From: Bradyrhizobium sp. STM 3809 | Lineage (GTDB): Bacteria; Pseudomonadota; Alphaproteobacteria; Rhizobiales; Xanthobacteraceae | NCBI RefSeq assembly: GCF_000239795.1 | Contig: NZ_CAFJ01000161.1 | Span: forward strand, 1-33,222 | Direction: 5' to 3' | Length of the DNA: 33,222 bases | In this document: piece by piece, positions 14,759 through 21,935 of the stretch | How positions within the stretch are numbered: the stretch's first letter is position 1 | Layout: each line of letters starts with the position of its first letter | Notes under the pieces: generated by a model | What the model saw: the letters and a program-made list of their open reading frames with translations, nothing else | Database searches by the model: none | Told to the model about the DNA's origin: nothing | Translations under genes and position numbers: made by a program

Positions 14759-15604
14759 TCAGCGGCCGAGACGGGCCGCGTGCCAGCGCAGATGATCGGC
14801 CATGTAGGTCGAGATGAAGTAGTAGCTGTGGTCGTAGCCGTCCTGCTTGCGCAGCAGCAGCGGGATGTTGGCCTTGTCGCAGGCGGCCTTGAGCAGCTCG
14901 GGGCGCAATTGCTGCGTCAGGAACTGGTCGGCAGTGCCGACATCGACCAGCAGGTCGGAGACGCGGGCGCCGTCCTCGATCAGCGCCACCGCGTCGTGCT
15001 TGCGCCACGCCGTCTTGTCGCTGCCGAGATAGCCTGACAGCGCCTTCTCGCCCCACGGCACCTGCGAGGGGGCGACGATCGGCGAGAACGCGCTGGCCGC
15101 GCGGTAGCGGTCGGGGTTGCGCAACGCGACCGTCAGCGCGCCATGGCCGCCCATCGAATGGCCCATCACCGACTGCCGTCGCGGATCGACCGGGAAGTTC
15201 GCCGCGACCACGTGCGGCAGCTCCTCGGTGACGTAGCTCCACATCCGGTAGTTTGTCGCGAACGGCGCCTCGGTGGCATCGACATAGAAGCCGGCGCCGA
15301 GGCCGAAATCATAGGCGTTGTTGGGATCGCCGGGCACGCCGTCGCCGCGCGGCGAGGTGTCGGGCGCGACGAAGATCAGGCCGAGCTCGGCGCAGGCGGC
15401 GCGGAACTCGCCCTTCTCGGTGACATTGGCGTGCGTGCAGGTCAGGCCGGAGAGATACCAGACCACCGGCAGCTTGGCGTCCGGGGCATGCGGCGGCACG
15501 AACACCGAGAAGGTCATCTCGGTCTTGGTCTCCTGGCTGGCGTGGCGATAGACGCCCTGGACGCCGCCATGGGATTTGTTCTGGGACACGGTCGTGAGCG
15601 TCAT
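14759..15604 (-). CDS. fghA: S-formylglutathione hydrolase
   Basis: Converts S-formylglutathione to formate and glutathione, the second step of glutathione-dependent formaldehyde oxidation in the cytoplasm. The 281-residue length is normal for the family. The nucleophile Ser is in GHSMGGHGALTVAL, the Asp in VDVGTADQFL and the catalytic His in YDHSYYF; WYLSGLTCTHANVTEKGE is the conserved N-terminal segment. The ATG at 15604 has a modest AGGTGA site; longer starts add unconserved residues. The partner glutathione-dependent formaldehyde dehydrogenase is not in this window. Presence next to PQQ alcohol dehydrogenase accessory genes points to methanol-derived formaldehyde as a source, and the adjacent two-component pair may control it. 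Confidence 0.95.
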   Translation of the reverse strand: MTLTTVSQNKSHGGVQGVYRHASQETKTEMTFSVFVPPHAPDAKLPVVWYLSGLTCTHANVTEKGEFRAACAELGLIFVAPDTSPRGDGVPGDPNNAYDFGLGAGFYVDATEAPFATNYRMWSYVTEELPHVVAANFPVDPRRQSVMGHSMGGHGALTVALRNPDRYRAASAFSPIVAPSQVPWGEKALSGYLGSDKTAWRKHDAVALIEDGARVSDLLVDVGTADQFLTQQLRPELLKAACDKANIPLLLRKQDGYDHSYYFISTYMADHLRWHAARLGR

Positions 15605-15689
15605 GGGATCACCTGTGCGGCAAGGATGTGGGATGGCCGGCGCGCGCGGCGTCAACGCGCGCCAAGCTGCGTCGGTCACGCGATGGAAG

Positions 15690-16310
15690 TCAAGCGACGC
15701 CGTTCTCGATCGCCAGACGCACCAGCTCGCCCGAGGTGCGCACGCCGAGCTTCTGGCGGATGATCGAGGAGGTGTTGGCGACGGTCTTGTAGGACGAGTG
15801 GATCAGCCAGGCGATCTCCGACAGGCTCTTGCCGGCGCTGAGCAGGCGCAGGATCTCGAGCTCGCGCGAGGTCAGCTTGGCCAGCGGGCTCTGCGCCACG
15901 GCCGCGCCCGCGAACGCGATGCTGCGCGCGATCGCCGGCGGCAGATAGCTGCCGCCGCTGGAGACCTCGCGGATCGCCTCGGCCAGATCGTTCGGATCGC
16001 CGCTCTTCGACACATAGCCCTTGGCGCCGATGTCGATGGCGCGCGCGGCGAACACCGGATCGTCGTTCATGCTGAACATGATCAGCCGCGCATGGCCGTC
16101 ATGGGCGAGGATGCGGCGCGCCAGCTCGAAGCCGGAGACGGTCGGCAGGTTGATGTCGATGACGCAGACGTCGGGACGGCGCGCGACGAAGCTCGCTTCG
16201 CCGCTCTCGGCGTCGGCGGCCTCGAGCAGTTCGAGGTCCGGATCGGTGGAGAGCAGGGCACGGCAACCCGATGCCACAATGGGATGATCATCGACGATCA
16301 GTACGCGCAT
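15690..16310 (-). CDS. NarL/FixJ-type response regulator (FlhR-like)
   Basis: A 206-residue regulator. The N-terminal receiver has the acidic pair DDHP (residues 7-10), phospho-acceptor Asp52 in VIDINLP and the conserved Lys in GYVSKSGD. The C-terminal LuxR-type DNA-binding domain is LTSRELEILRLLSAGKSLSEIAWLIHSSYKTVANTSSIIRQKLGVRT. The ATG at 16310 is chosen because the receiver starts right there (MRVLIVDDHP). It is divergent from the histidine kinase gene at 16476. In Paracoccus the FlhSR pair controls formaldehyde and methanol oxidation genes, and the position beside fghA makes this the likeliest equivalent, by inference. Two inverted repeats in the shared upstream region are candidate binding sites. 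Confidence 0.88.
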   Translation of the reverse strand: MRVLIVDDHPIVASGCRALLSTDPDLELLEAADAESGEASFVARRPDVCVIDINLPTVSGFELARRILAHDGHARLIMFSMNDDPVFAARAIDIGAKGYVSKSGDPNDLAEAIREVSSGGSYLPPAIARSIAFAGAAVAQSPLAKLTSRELEILRLLSAGKSLSEIAWLIHSSYKTVANTSSIIRQKLGVRTSGELVRLAIENGVA

Positions 16311-16363
16311 GGCCTTGGGGTCACCTTGGGGTCCCGGACATTCAACCCGCGTCATTGTTGCGA

Positions 16364-16378
16364 TGCATCATGGATGCA
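16364..16378. promoter_or_regulatory. Inverted repeat between the two-component genes
   Basis: TGCATC (16364-16369) and GATGCA (16373-16378) are perfect arms around ATG. It lies 54 bases upstream of the response regulator start in the divergent promoter region, so it could be an operator for the regulator itself. Confidence 0.45.
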
Positions 16379-16391
16379 CGCTGCGCGGTGC

Positions 16392-16405
16392 TGCAACATG
16401 TTGCA
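16392..16405. promoter_or_regulatory. Perfect 14-bp palindrome in the divergent regulator promoter
   Basis: TGCAACATGTTGCA is its own reverse complement. It lies 28 bases from the neighbouring inverted repeat (16364) when measured start to start, and between the two divergent genes. The pair looks like an operator region; the binding protein is unknown, with the adjacent LuxR-type regulator the first candidate. Confidence 0.5.
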
Positions 16406-16475
16406 ATTAGATCGCTGGCGGATTTGTCTGTCAATGTGAGTGCGCGTGAAACAAGCTGGCTTCGGGGCGGAGACA

Positions 16476-17855
16476 ATGTGGCAGAATTGGTCCTTGCGCA
16501 GGCGCATCAACGTGCTGCTCGCATTGGTGCTGACGCTCGGGCTCGCGCTCAATATCGGCCGTCTGGTGCTCGAGGCGGCGCCGCGCGTGCTCGCCGAGGA
16601 CCAGAGCGTCATCCGCCTGACCCGCGCCTTCATCGAAACCATCATGGATGAGGTCAACGACGCGCCGGATCCAGACGCCCGCCTGAACCGGATCGTCAGC
16701 GACCTCGGCCAGCTGCGTCACGTCAGCGTCGCGAGGCAGGGAACGGCGGTGCAGGGAACGGCGGTGCAGGCGCCGTCGCCGCCCGTTATCGGTCGCGCAG
16801 CGCCGGCCTGGTTCATCGCGCTCGTGCATCCGGACAAGACCTCGGTCAGCATGCCCGTCATCGTGGCGGGCCGCGCCGAGACGCTGGTGATCACCTCGCA
16901 TCCCGACGACGAGATCGCCGAGATCTGGGACGGCATTCTCACCCAGCTGGTGGTCGGCTCGCTGGTCGGCCTCGCGCTGTTCGGGATCACCACGCTGGTG
17001 GTCGGCCGCGCGCTGGCGCCGCTGTCGGATCTCTCCGACGCGATGAGCCGGATCGAGGCCGGCGCCTATGATGCGCGGGTGACGCCGGGCGGGGCCCCCG
17101 AGCTGGCCGCGCTCTGTGCCAAGCTCAACCATCTGGCCGGCGCGCTCGGCGAGGCGGTGGAGGAGAAGCGGCGGCTGGCCGAGCGCACCGTGTCCCTGCA
17201 GGATCTCGAGCGCAAGGAGATCGCGCGCGAGCTGCATGACGAGTTCGGGCCGCATCTGTTCGCGCTGCGCGCCCATGCCAGCGCCTTGATGCGGCTGCCC
17301 GACGCGGCGACGCTCGACGTCGGCGCGATGCGCCGGCACGGCCAGGCGATCCTCGACCAGGTCAACGCCGTGCAGCAGTTCAACCGCCGCATCCTGGAGC
17401 GGCTGCGCCCGGTCGGCCTCGCCGAGCTCGGCCTGCGCGAGGCGATCGGCGCGCTGGTGCGGCTGTGGCGGGAATCGCGGCCAGAGGTGGCGATCGCCAC
17501 CCGCTTCACCGATGGCGTCGCACAGGGCAACGAGACCGCCGAGCTGACGATCTACCGCGTCGTCCAGGAGGCGCTGACCAACGTGTTCCGCCATGCCGAG
17601 GCCACCTCCGTCGATGTCAGCATCGAGCCGCTGCAGCAGAGCACGGCCGGACATCGCCGCAGCTTCACGCGGGTGTGCGTGCGCGACGACGGCCACGGCC
17701 TCAAGCCCGAGCACAAGCTCGGCTTCGGCCTCACCGGCATGCGCGAGCGCCTGCTGGCGCTCGGTGGCACCTTGACGGTGACGTCGAGCGGCACGGGGGT
17801 CACGATCGAGGCGATGGTGCCGGCGGACGCCATGCTGCCGGCGGACGCCGCCTGA
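16476..17855 (+). CDS. Sensor histidine kinase (HisKA_3 type, FlhS-like)
   Basis: A 459-residue membrane kinase. One membrane span lies at residues 10-30 (INVLLALVLTLGLALNIGRL), then a periplasmic sensor region to about 165, a second span (LTQLVVGSLVGLALFGITTLVVG) and a HAMP linker (RALAPLSDLSDAMSRIEAGAYDARV). The phospho-accepting His is in ARELHDEFGPHLFALRAHA, the N-box in YRVVQEALTNVFRHAEA and the G-boxes in DDGHGL and GFGLTGMRERL. The ATG at 16476 has GGAG six bases upstream, better than the GTG at 16440. Two in-frame tandem duplications are present (16737-16766, 15 bases twice; 17814-17849, 18 bases twice), which lengthen the sensor region and the C-terminus. It pairs with the divergent response regulator. 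Confidence 0.9.
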   Translation: MWQNWSLRRRINVLLALVLTLGLALNIGRLVLEAAPRVLAEDQSVIRLTRAFIETIMDEVNDAPDPDARLNRIVSDLGQLRHVSVARQGTAVQGTAVQAPSPPVIGRAAPAWFIALVHPDKTSVSMPVIVAGRAETLVITSHPDDEIAEIWDGILTQLVVGSLVGLALFGITTLVVGRALAPLSDLSDAMSRIEAGAYDARVTPGGAPELAALCAKLNHLAGALGEAVEEKRRLAERTVSLQDLERKEIARELHDEFGPHLFALRAHASALMRLPDAATLDVGAMRRHGQAILDQVNAVQQFNRRILERLRPVGLAELGLREAIGALVRLWRESRPEVAIATRFTDGVAQGNETAELTIYRVVQEALTNVFRHAEATSVDVSIEPLQQSTAGHRRSFTRVCVRDDGHGLKPEHKLGFGLTGMRERLLALGGTLTVTSSGTGVTIEAMVPADAMLPADAA

Positions 17856-17968
17856 GGGCGAGCGGAAGCTGGTAGGAACCAACGATCCGACGCCGCATTT
17901 CAACGGGCAACTTGCGATCCGCGTGCGCCGCATGTCCGCGCCACGCGCCAGTGTTTTGCGGTGATCAG

Positions 17969-18325
17969 ATGACGAGAGCCTTGCTTGCGCTGAGCGGCGC
18001 CGCCCTGGCGGCTGCGCTGTCGTTCAACCATGCCGTCGCGCGTGACGACGGCCGTTATGCCAACTCGCCACTGAAGGGTTGGTTCGACAGCCTGAAGAGC
18101 GGCCGCGGCCCGTGCTGCTCGGACGCGGACGGTCTGGCCGTCTCCGATCCCGATTGGGATCTGCAAGGCACGCACTACCGCGTGCGCCTCGACGGCGAAT
18201 GGATCGTCGTGCCCGACGATGCCGTCATCACCGAGCCCAACCGCGCCGGCCGCACGATGGTGTGGCCGATCAAGGGCACACTCGGCACCTCGATCCGCTG
18301 CTTCATGCCGGGCAATCTGAGCTGA
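17969..18325 (+). CDS. Small exported protein with CC motif, paralogue of the first gene
   Basis: Encodes 118 residues with a signal peptide (MTRALLALSGAALAAALSFNHAVA). The mature sequence reads RDDGRYANSPLKGWFDSL, then GPCCSDADGLAVSDPDW, EWIVVPDDAVITEPNRAG and a terminal RCFMPGNLS. Compared with the protein at 106-498 the order of features is the same: RD-x-G, Trp-rich helix, Cys-Cys-x-x-(A)D, VPD segment, C-terminal aromatic/Cys-x-Pro-Gly. The Cys-Cys pair and the late Cys may form disulfides or bind a metal. The start at 17969 is taken from the signal peptide; its ribosome-binding site is weak. Function unknown. Confidence 0.7.
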   Translation: MTRALLALSGAALAAALSFNHAVARDDGRYANSPLKGWFDSLKSGRGPCCSDADGLAVSDPDWDLQGTHYRVRLDGEWIVVPDDAVITEPNRAGRTMVWPIKGTLGTSIRCFMPGNLS

Positions 18326-18469
18326 CGAAGGCAGGGCGCTGCGACTGTTTGCCGATGCCCGCATGCCTGCGGCGCATCGCCCGACGCGCGCGCCATCTTG
18401 GAACTTCGTCTGATCCTGATGATTGCCACGCAGGTCGCGCCACCGCCGCGGCCGCCTGCGAGGAGCATC

Positions 18470-18658
18470 ATGGACGAGAACAGCCCCGTCGAACTTCAGG
18501 ACAGAATTCGCGAGCGCGCTCACCACTTGTGGGAGCAGGCCGGGCGCCCGGACGGCCGCGAGGACGAGTTCTGGTACCAGGCCGAACAGGAGATCCGCCA
18601 GATGCAGGAGCTGCACGACGAGGCGACGGCGCCGCCACCGACGATGTTGCCGGATTGA
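18470..18658 (+). CDS. DUF2934 small protein
   Basis: A 62-residue protein with the DUF2934 pattern: QDRIRERAHHLWEQAGRPDGREDEFWYQAEQEIRQM (residues 9-44), a short amphipathic helical motif common in rhizobia and often found with stress-related or envelope genes. GAGGAG at 18460-18465 lies just ahead of the ATG, and earlier in-frame starts lack such a site. It is followed after 28 bases by another small hydrophilic gene on the same strand. No biochemical role is known for the domain. Confidence 0.8.
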   Translation: MDENSPVELQDRIRERAHHLWEQAGRPDGREDEFWYQAEQEIRQMQELHDEATAPPPTMLPD

Positions 18659-18686
18659 ACGGCGCGCGCAAACGGAAGGACCAGCG

Positions 18687-18842
18687 ATGAGCAAGGAAAC
18701 GCCGAAGGACGATCCGCGTCAGGAGAGCGACTGGGGATCGATGAAGCAGACCGACAAGCCCTGGGCCGAGAAGCCGGAAAAGGAGCAGCGCTCGGAGGCC
18801 GCGAAGGATCTGGAGAAGTGGGGCGAGAGCAAGACGCATTGA
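18687..18842 (+). CDS. Small hydrophilic protein, 51 aa
   Basis: Fifty-one residues, almost all charged or polar (MSKETPKDDPRQESDWGSMKQTDKPWAEKPEKEQRSEAAKDLEKWGESKTH), with no cysteine and no hydrophobic stretch, so it is probably unfolded in isolation. GGAAGGA at 18674-18680 is a strong ribosome-binding site six bases before the ATG. The composition recalls small stress-induced hydrophilin-like proteins, which is an analogy only. It is likely co-transcribed with the DUF2934 gene. Confidence 0.65.
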   Translation: MSKETPKDDPRQESDWGSMKQTDKPWAEKPEKEQRSEAAKDLEKWGESKTH

Positions 18843-18893
18843 GCTGGCTGCGAGGCGTTGGTCCGTAGGTGGCGTCGTCCTTCATTGAGACCG

Positions 18894-19069
18894 CCCGTGT
18901 CGCTGCCCCTCACTCCAAACCCTCTCCCCGCGCGCTCGGGGCACACTGCTGTACCTTCGCGTGAGCGATCTCGACGAGCATTTGGAGATACGCCCGTCAC
19001 GTCAGCGGCGGTGCGCTCCCTCTCCCCGTTCTTACGGGGAGAGGGCGGGGGGAGGGGCAGCGACACGGG
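18894..19069. repeat. 176-bp element with 18-bp perfect inverted ends
   Basis: The 18-base arm at 18894-18911 is the exact reverse complement of 19052-19069. An internal hairpin of CCCTCTCCCCG and CGGGGAGAGGG lies around 19018-19045. No coding frame of note. It resembles the CCCTCTCCCC-type dispersed repeats of Bradyrhizobium and related genera and lies between the small hydrophilic gene and a convergent small gene. A similar CCCTCTCCC motif is at 30817-30982. Confidence 0.75.
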
Positions 19070-19125
19070 CTTCGATCCCCTGCTGCTGAAAGCCTGATAC
19101 ACGAGCAGAGCCGATCGGGGGCTTT

Positions 19126-19296
19126 TCACGCCGTATGCCCGGGATCGACATCCTCCGGCGTCTTCTTCTCGCGCTGCGGTGTCATCTTGGCCGGGTCCTT
19201 CGCGCCGGGGACGCCGCGTGGGCCGAGCTCATCGCGCTGGATGTCGTCCTCGGAGCGGGCGGGCTCGCGTCCGTTGATGGGAAGATCCTTGGCCAT
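19126..19296 (-). CDS. Small hydrophilic protein, 56 aa
   Basis: A short reading frame of 56 residues: MAKDLPINGREPARSEDDIQ, then RDELGPRGVPGAKDPAKMTP, ending EDVDPGHTA. It is proline-, aspartate- and lysine-rich with no Cys or membrane segment, much like the 51-residue protein at 18687. AAGGA lies nine bases before the ATG. Codon third positions are strongly G/C as in real genes nearby. It converges on the small genes to its left and is divergent from the short-chain dehydrogenase at 19450. Function unknown; I consider it a real but uncharacterised small gene. Confidence 0.55.
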   Translation of the reverse strand: MAKDLPINGREPARSEDDIQRDELGPRGVPGAKDPAKMTPQREKKTPEDVDPGHTA

Positions 19297-19449
19297 CGGT
19301 AGCGTCCTTTCTCAGCCTCCGCATCAGGGCAATGCAGGCGCGGGTGCTGCCGTTCCCTGCAGCAGACCGGCTGCTGCGATCTGGCGGCTCTCAGGAACGC
19401 CGTCTGCGTCCTGCGATTGAAACCGCAGCAATCGTCAGGAGCAGAACCG

Positions 19450-20307
19450 ATGTCCGATCATCCCACGCCGCCGTTTCCGCCGCAGCAGCAGGCCATGCCG
19501 GGCAGGACGGCCGAGATGCGGCCGAGGCCCGATCATGGCGAGGCCAGCTACAAGGGCTCGGGCAGGCTCGCCGGCAAGAAGGCCGTCATCACCGGCGGCG
19601 ACAGCGGCATCGGTCGCGCGGTGGCGATCGCCTATGCGCGCGAGGGCGCCGACATCCTGATCGCCTATCTCGAGGAGCATGATGACGCTCGCGAGGTGCA
19701 GGAGCTGATCGAGAGGGAGGGCCGCAAGGCGGTGCTGATGGCGGGCAACATCCAGCATCCCGCGCATTGCCGGGCCATCATCCAGCGCGCGGTCGACGAG
19801 CTCGGCGGCATCGACATCCTCGTCAACAACGCCGCACATCAGGCCACCTTCAGCGATATCGGCGATATCTCGGACGAGGAATGGGAGATGACCTTCCGCA
19901 CCAACATCCACGCGATGTTCTACCTGACCAAGGCGGCCGTGCCGCACATGAAGCCGGGCAGCGCGATCGTCAACACGGCCTCGGTGAATTCCGACATGCC
20001 CAATCCGAGCCTGCTTGCCTACGCCACCACCAAGGGCGCGATCCAGAACTTCACCGGCGGCCTCGCCCAGATGCTGGCCGAAAAGGGCATTCGCGCCAAC
20101 GCCGTGGCGCCGGGCCCGATCTGGACGCCGCTGATTCCTTCGACCATGTCCGAGGACCGGGTGAAGAGCTTCGGCCGGCAGGTGCCGATGCAGCGCGCCG
20201 GGCAGCCGGCGGAGCTGGCGACGGCCTATGTGATGCTGGCGGACCCGCTGTCGAGCTACACGTCCGGAACGACGGTGGCGGTGACGGGTGGGAAGCCGTT
20301 CATTTGA
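19450..20307 (+). CDS. Short-chain dehydrogenase/reductase (long N-terminus, YghA/GsiB-neighbour type)
   Basis: A 285-residue SDR enzyme. A Pro/Gln-rich lead (HPTPPFPPQQQAMPGRTAEM) precedes KAVITGGDSGIGRAVAIAYAREGAD, the NAD(P)-binding glycine motif. ILVNNAAHQ is the NNAG equivalent, the catalytic Ser lies in IVNTASVNS and the Tyr/Lys in LAYATTKGAIQNFT. This form, about 285-300 residues with an N-terminal extension, is common in stress-responsive gene sets of soil bacteria. AGGAG at 19437-19441 sets the ATG at 19450. Substrate unknown. The neighbouring small hydrophilic genes may belong to the same response, by inference. Confidence 0.9.
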   Translation: MSDHPTPPFPPQQQAMPGRTAEMRPRPDHGEASYKGSGRLAGKKAVITGGDSGIGRAVAIAYAREGADILIAYLEEHDDAREVQELIEREGRKAVLMAGNIQHPAHCRAIIQRAVDELGGIDILVNNAAHQATFSDIGDISDEEWEMTFRTNIHAMFYLTKAAVPHMKPGSAIVNTASVNSDMPNPSLLAYATTKGAIQNFTGGLAQMLAEKGIRANAVAPGPIWTPLIPSTMSEDRVKSFGRQVPMQRAGQPAELATAYVMLADPLSSYTSGTTVAVTGGKPFI

Positions 20308-20329
20308 GGACCCGCGGGGTCGTCTCGGG

Positions 20330-20372
20330 CCTCATGGTTCGAGACGGCGCTCCGCGCCTCCTCACCATGAGG
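20330..20372 (-). repeat. Palindromic repeat, type R2
   Basis: Inverse orientation of 11860-11902 with the same ends (CCTCATGGTTCGAGAC ... CTCACCATGAGG). It lies 22 bases after the dehydrogenase stop and may end its transcript. The 20308-20663 gap holds this copy, the R1 copy at 20514 and no recognisable gene. Confidence 0.8.
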
Positions 20373-20513
20373 GTCGAGAGTCCAGGGCGGCGCTGCACTC
20401 AGCATCATGAACAAGCCGAGGCGTATTCGCGTAAGGCAGAGTGCCGAAGCCGGAGCGGCACAACGCTCGTGATCGCAACGATGGAGAGCATCCTTCGATG
20501 CTAAGGTCTCGCC

Positions 20514-20559
20514 CCTCACCCGAGGAGCCCGCTGGAGGCGGGCGTCTCGAAGGGCGAGG
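20514..20559 (+). repeat. Palindromic repeat, type R1
   Basis: CCTCACCCGAGGAGCCCGC at the left and GGCGGGCGTCTCGAAGGGC at the right, i.e. the R1 element reversed relative to 11914 and 13890, with two bases missing near the left arm. Read on the minus strand, the locus shows the R1-then-R2 order seen at the other two loci. Confidence 0.8.
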
Positions 20560-20663
20560 CCCCGCTGCGGACGTCTTATTCGACGTGCGCCTGCTCAGCG
20601 GCTCGTGTCGGCTTTGTCCGACATCCGACAGCGCGCGATGCGACACAACGGTGCGGTTGCGCC

Positions 20664-20906
20664 TCACGCCACCGACATCAGCTGGCACGGCGCCGGCTCG
20701 GCCTGCACCGGCCAGACCGCGGCTGTGGCCGTGTCGCCCTGCCGTTCATCCAGGATTCGCTTGACCGAGCGCGAGCAGAGGCCACATTGGACCGAGCAGC
20801 CCAGGCAATCATACACTTGCGCAGGCGAACCGAAGGTCATGTCGGCGGCCGTGACGACGTCGCGGATGGCCGTGTCGCTGATGACGTTGCAGGAACAAAT
20901 GATCAT
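20664..20906 (-). CDS. BFD-type [2Fe-2S] ferredoxin-like protein
   Basis: An 80-residue protein of the bacterioferritin-associated ferredoxin family. Cluster ligands: Cys4 and Cys6 in MIICSCNVIS and a C-terminal pair among Cys37, Cys41 and Cys44 in DCLGCSVQCGLC. In known cases BFD reduces the bacterioferritin core to release iron; similar BFD domains also occur in NifU and in nitrogenase-linked proteins. No bacterioferritin gene is nearby. AGGAG at 20919-20923 lies well ahead of the ATG at 20906. A good sigma-54 promoter match sits immediately upstream (20934-20950), so it is probably induced under nitrogen-fixing conditions, where iron demand is high. Confidence 0.88.
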   Translation of the reverse strand: MIICSCNVISDTAIRDVVTAADMTFGSPAQVYDCLGCSVQCGLCSRSVKRILDERQGDTATAAVWPVQAEPAPCQLMSVA

Positions 20907-20933
20907 GGCTGTTGCTCGCTCCTGCCAACGATA

Positions 20934-20950
20934 AGCAACGGCGATGCCAA
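20934..20950 (-). promoter_or_regulatory. Sigma-54 promoter candidate before the BFD gene
   Basis: On the minus strand the sequence reads TTGGCATCGCCGTTGCT: GG at 20948-20947 and GC at 20936-20935 with exactly ten bases between, close to the TGGCAC-N5-TTGC consensus. The predicted start of transcription (about 20923) leaves a short leader of 17 bases before the ATG. No TGT-N10-ACA site is visible 60-160 bases upstream, so the activator is uncertain. Confidence 0.6.
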
Positions 20951-21012
20951 GCCCGATGCCAAAGCGGGCGGGAGGAATGTGGACTAATCAGAATCGTTCG
21001 AAAGCGCTGTCA

Positions 21013-21831
21013 TCAGCGGGAGCCGGCGGCGCTCGCCCCGATGCGTTCGGCGGCGTGCAGCCGGATGGCGGCGAGCGTCGCCTGGGCGAGCGTCTGGCCC
21101 TGCGCATCGATGCCGGTCCATTGCGCGTGCCGGCCACGCGGATCGATCTCGGCCAGCGCGACGCCGGCCGGCACATCGCTGCCGTCGCGGACGATGCCGC
21201 GCAGGATGCCGTCATAAGGCGCGGCGACCGGGATGCCGGAGAGATGGCCGACGACGAAGCCTTTGTAGACGCGCGTGCCGATCTCGACCGGCGTGTGCCA
21301 GCGGCCCTCATGCGGTGAGAGCACCAGGCGCTCGGCGCCGACGCCGCCGAGCTCGCCGACATCGTCCTTCGCCAGCGTCCAGCCGTCGACGACGATCTGC
21401 CCAAGCCGGTCCGGCCTGGTCTCGATGGCGACGTCGCAATTGGCCGAGGGCGAGAAGCCAGGACCGATGCCGATCGACAGGCGCGTCATGCCGCGCAGGT
21501 TGGGCGTGACCTCGCGGGTCTGCATCCGCGCATCGATCAGGACATCGATGGCGCGGATCGGCAGCAGGTCGAGCAGCCCGAGCGGGGTGACCAGGACGTG
21601 AGCGGGATCGCCGAGCGCCTTGAACACGTCCATGGTGCTGTCGATGCGCTCGCCAAGGACGTTCTCGACGCGGACGGGATCGCCGAACAGCGCGTCGTGA
21701 AACGCCATCTTGCGCCGCATGACCGGCGGATTGGGGTCGTGCGACAGCACCACGCAGAAGCCCGCGCGGTGCAGATGCACGGCGATCGCCGATGCGACGT
21801 CGTTGGTCCCGAGGACCACGGCGAAGCGCAT
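21013..21831 (-). CDS. EF2563/YqeB-like molybdenum hydroxylase-system protein
   Basis: A 272-residue protein with an N-terminal Rossmann-like part (MRFAVVLGTNDVASAIAVHLHRAGFCVVLSH), a middle segment (DVLIDARMQTREVTPNLRGMTRLSIGIGPGFSPSANCDVAIET) and a C-terminal barrel-like part resembling a biotinyl/lipoyl domain (GHLSGIPVAAPYDGILRGIVRDGSDVPAGVALAEIDPR). This matches the EF2563 family, first seen in clusters for selenium-dependent molybdenum hydroxylases, whose biochemical role is unknown. Start at 21831 follows GGGGAC. It is divergent from fixR, across a control region with sigma-54 sites. Because molybdenum is also needed for nitrogenase, a role in molybdenum or cofactor handling during fixation is possible but unproven. 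Confidence 0.75.
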   Translation of the reverse strand: MRFAVVLGTNDVASAIAVHLHRAGFCVVLSHDPNPPVMRRKMAFHDALFGDPVRVENVLGERIDSTMDVFKALGDPAHVLVTPLGLLDLLPIRAIDVLIDARMQTREVTPNLRGMTRLSIGIGPGFSPSANCDVAIETRPDRLGQIVVDGWTLAKDDVGELGGVGAERLVLSPHEGRWHTPVEIGTRVYKGFVVGHLSGIPVAAPYDGILRGIVRDGSDVPAGVALAEIDPRGRHAQWTGIDAQGQTLAQATLAAIRLHAAERIGASAAGSR

Positions 21832-21935
21832 TGCTGTCGTCCCCATGTCCCGGTCCATGCGACGTTTGGCGTTCTCGTGGCTCTCCGTCGCGAGAGTGGA
21901 AAGCCAACTTCCAGTTCGATTGACGACATCCGTTC

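Noticed and set aside
18687..19296. Toxin-antitoxin module made of the small genes
   Set aside because: The genes are not an overlapping pair on one strand, and neither protein resembles a known toxin or antitoxin fold. Hydrophilic stress-type proteins fit better.
20615..20630. TGT-N10-ACA NifA-like site (TGTCCGACATCCGACA)
   Set aside because: It lies beyond the 3' end of the BFD gene, not upstream of a sigma-54 promoter. A few such matches are expected by chance in 33 kb, so only sites next to -24/-12 elements were accepted.
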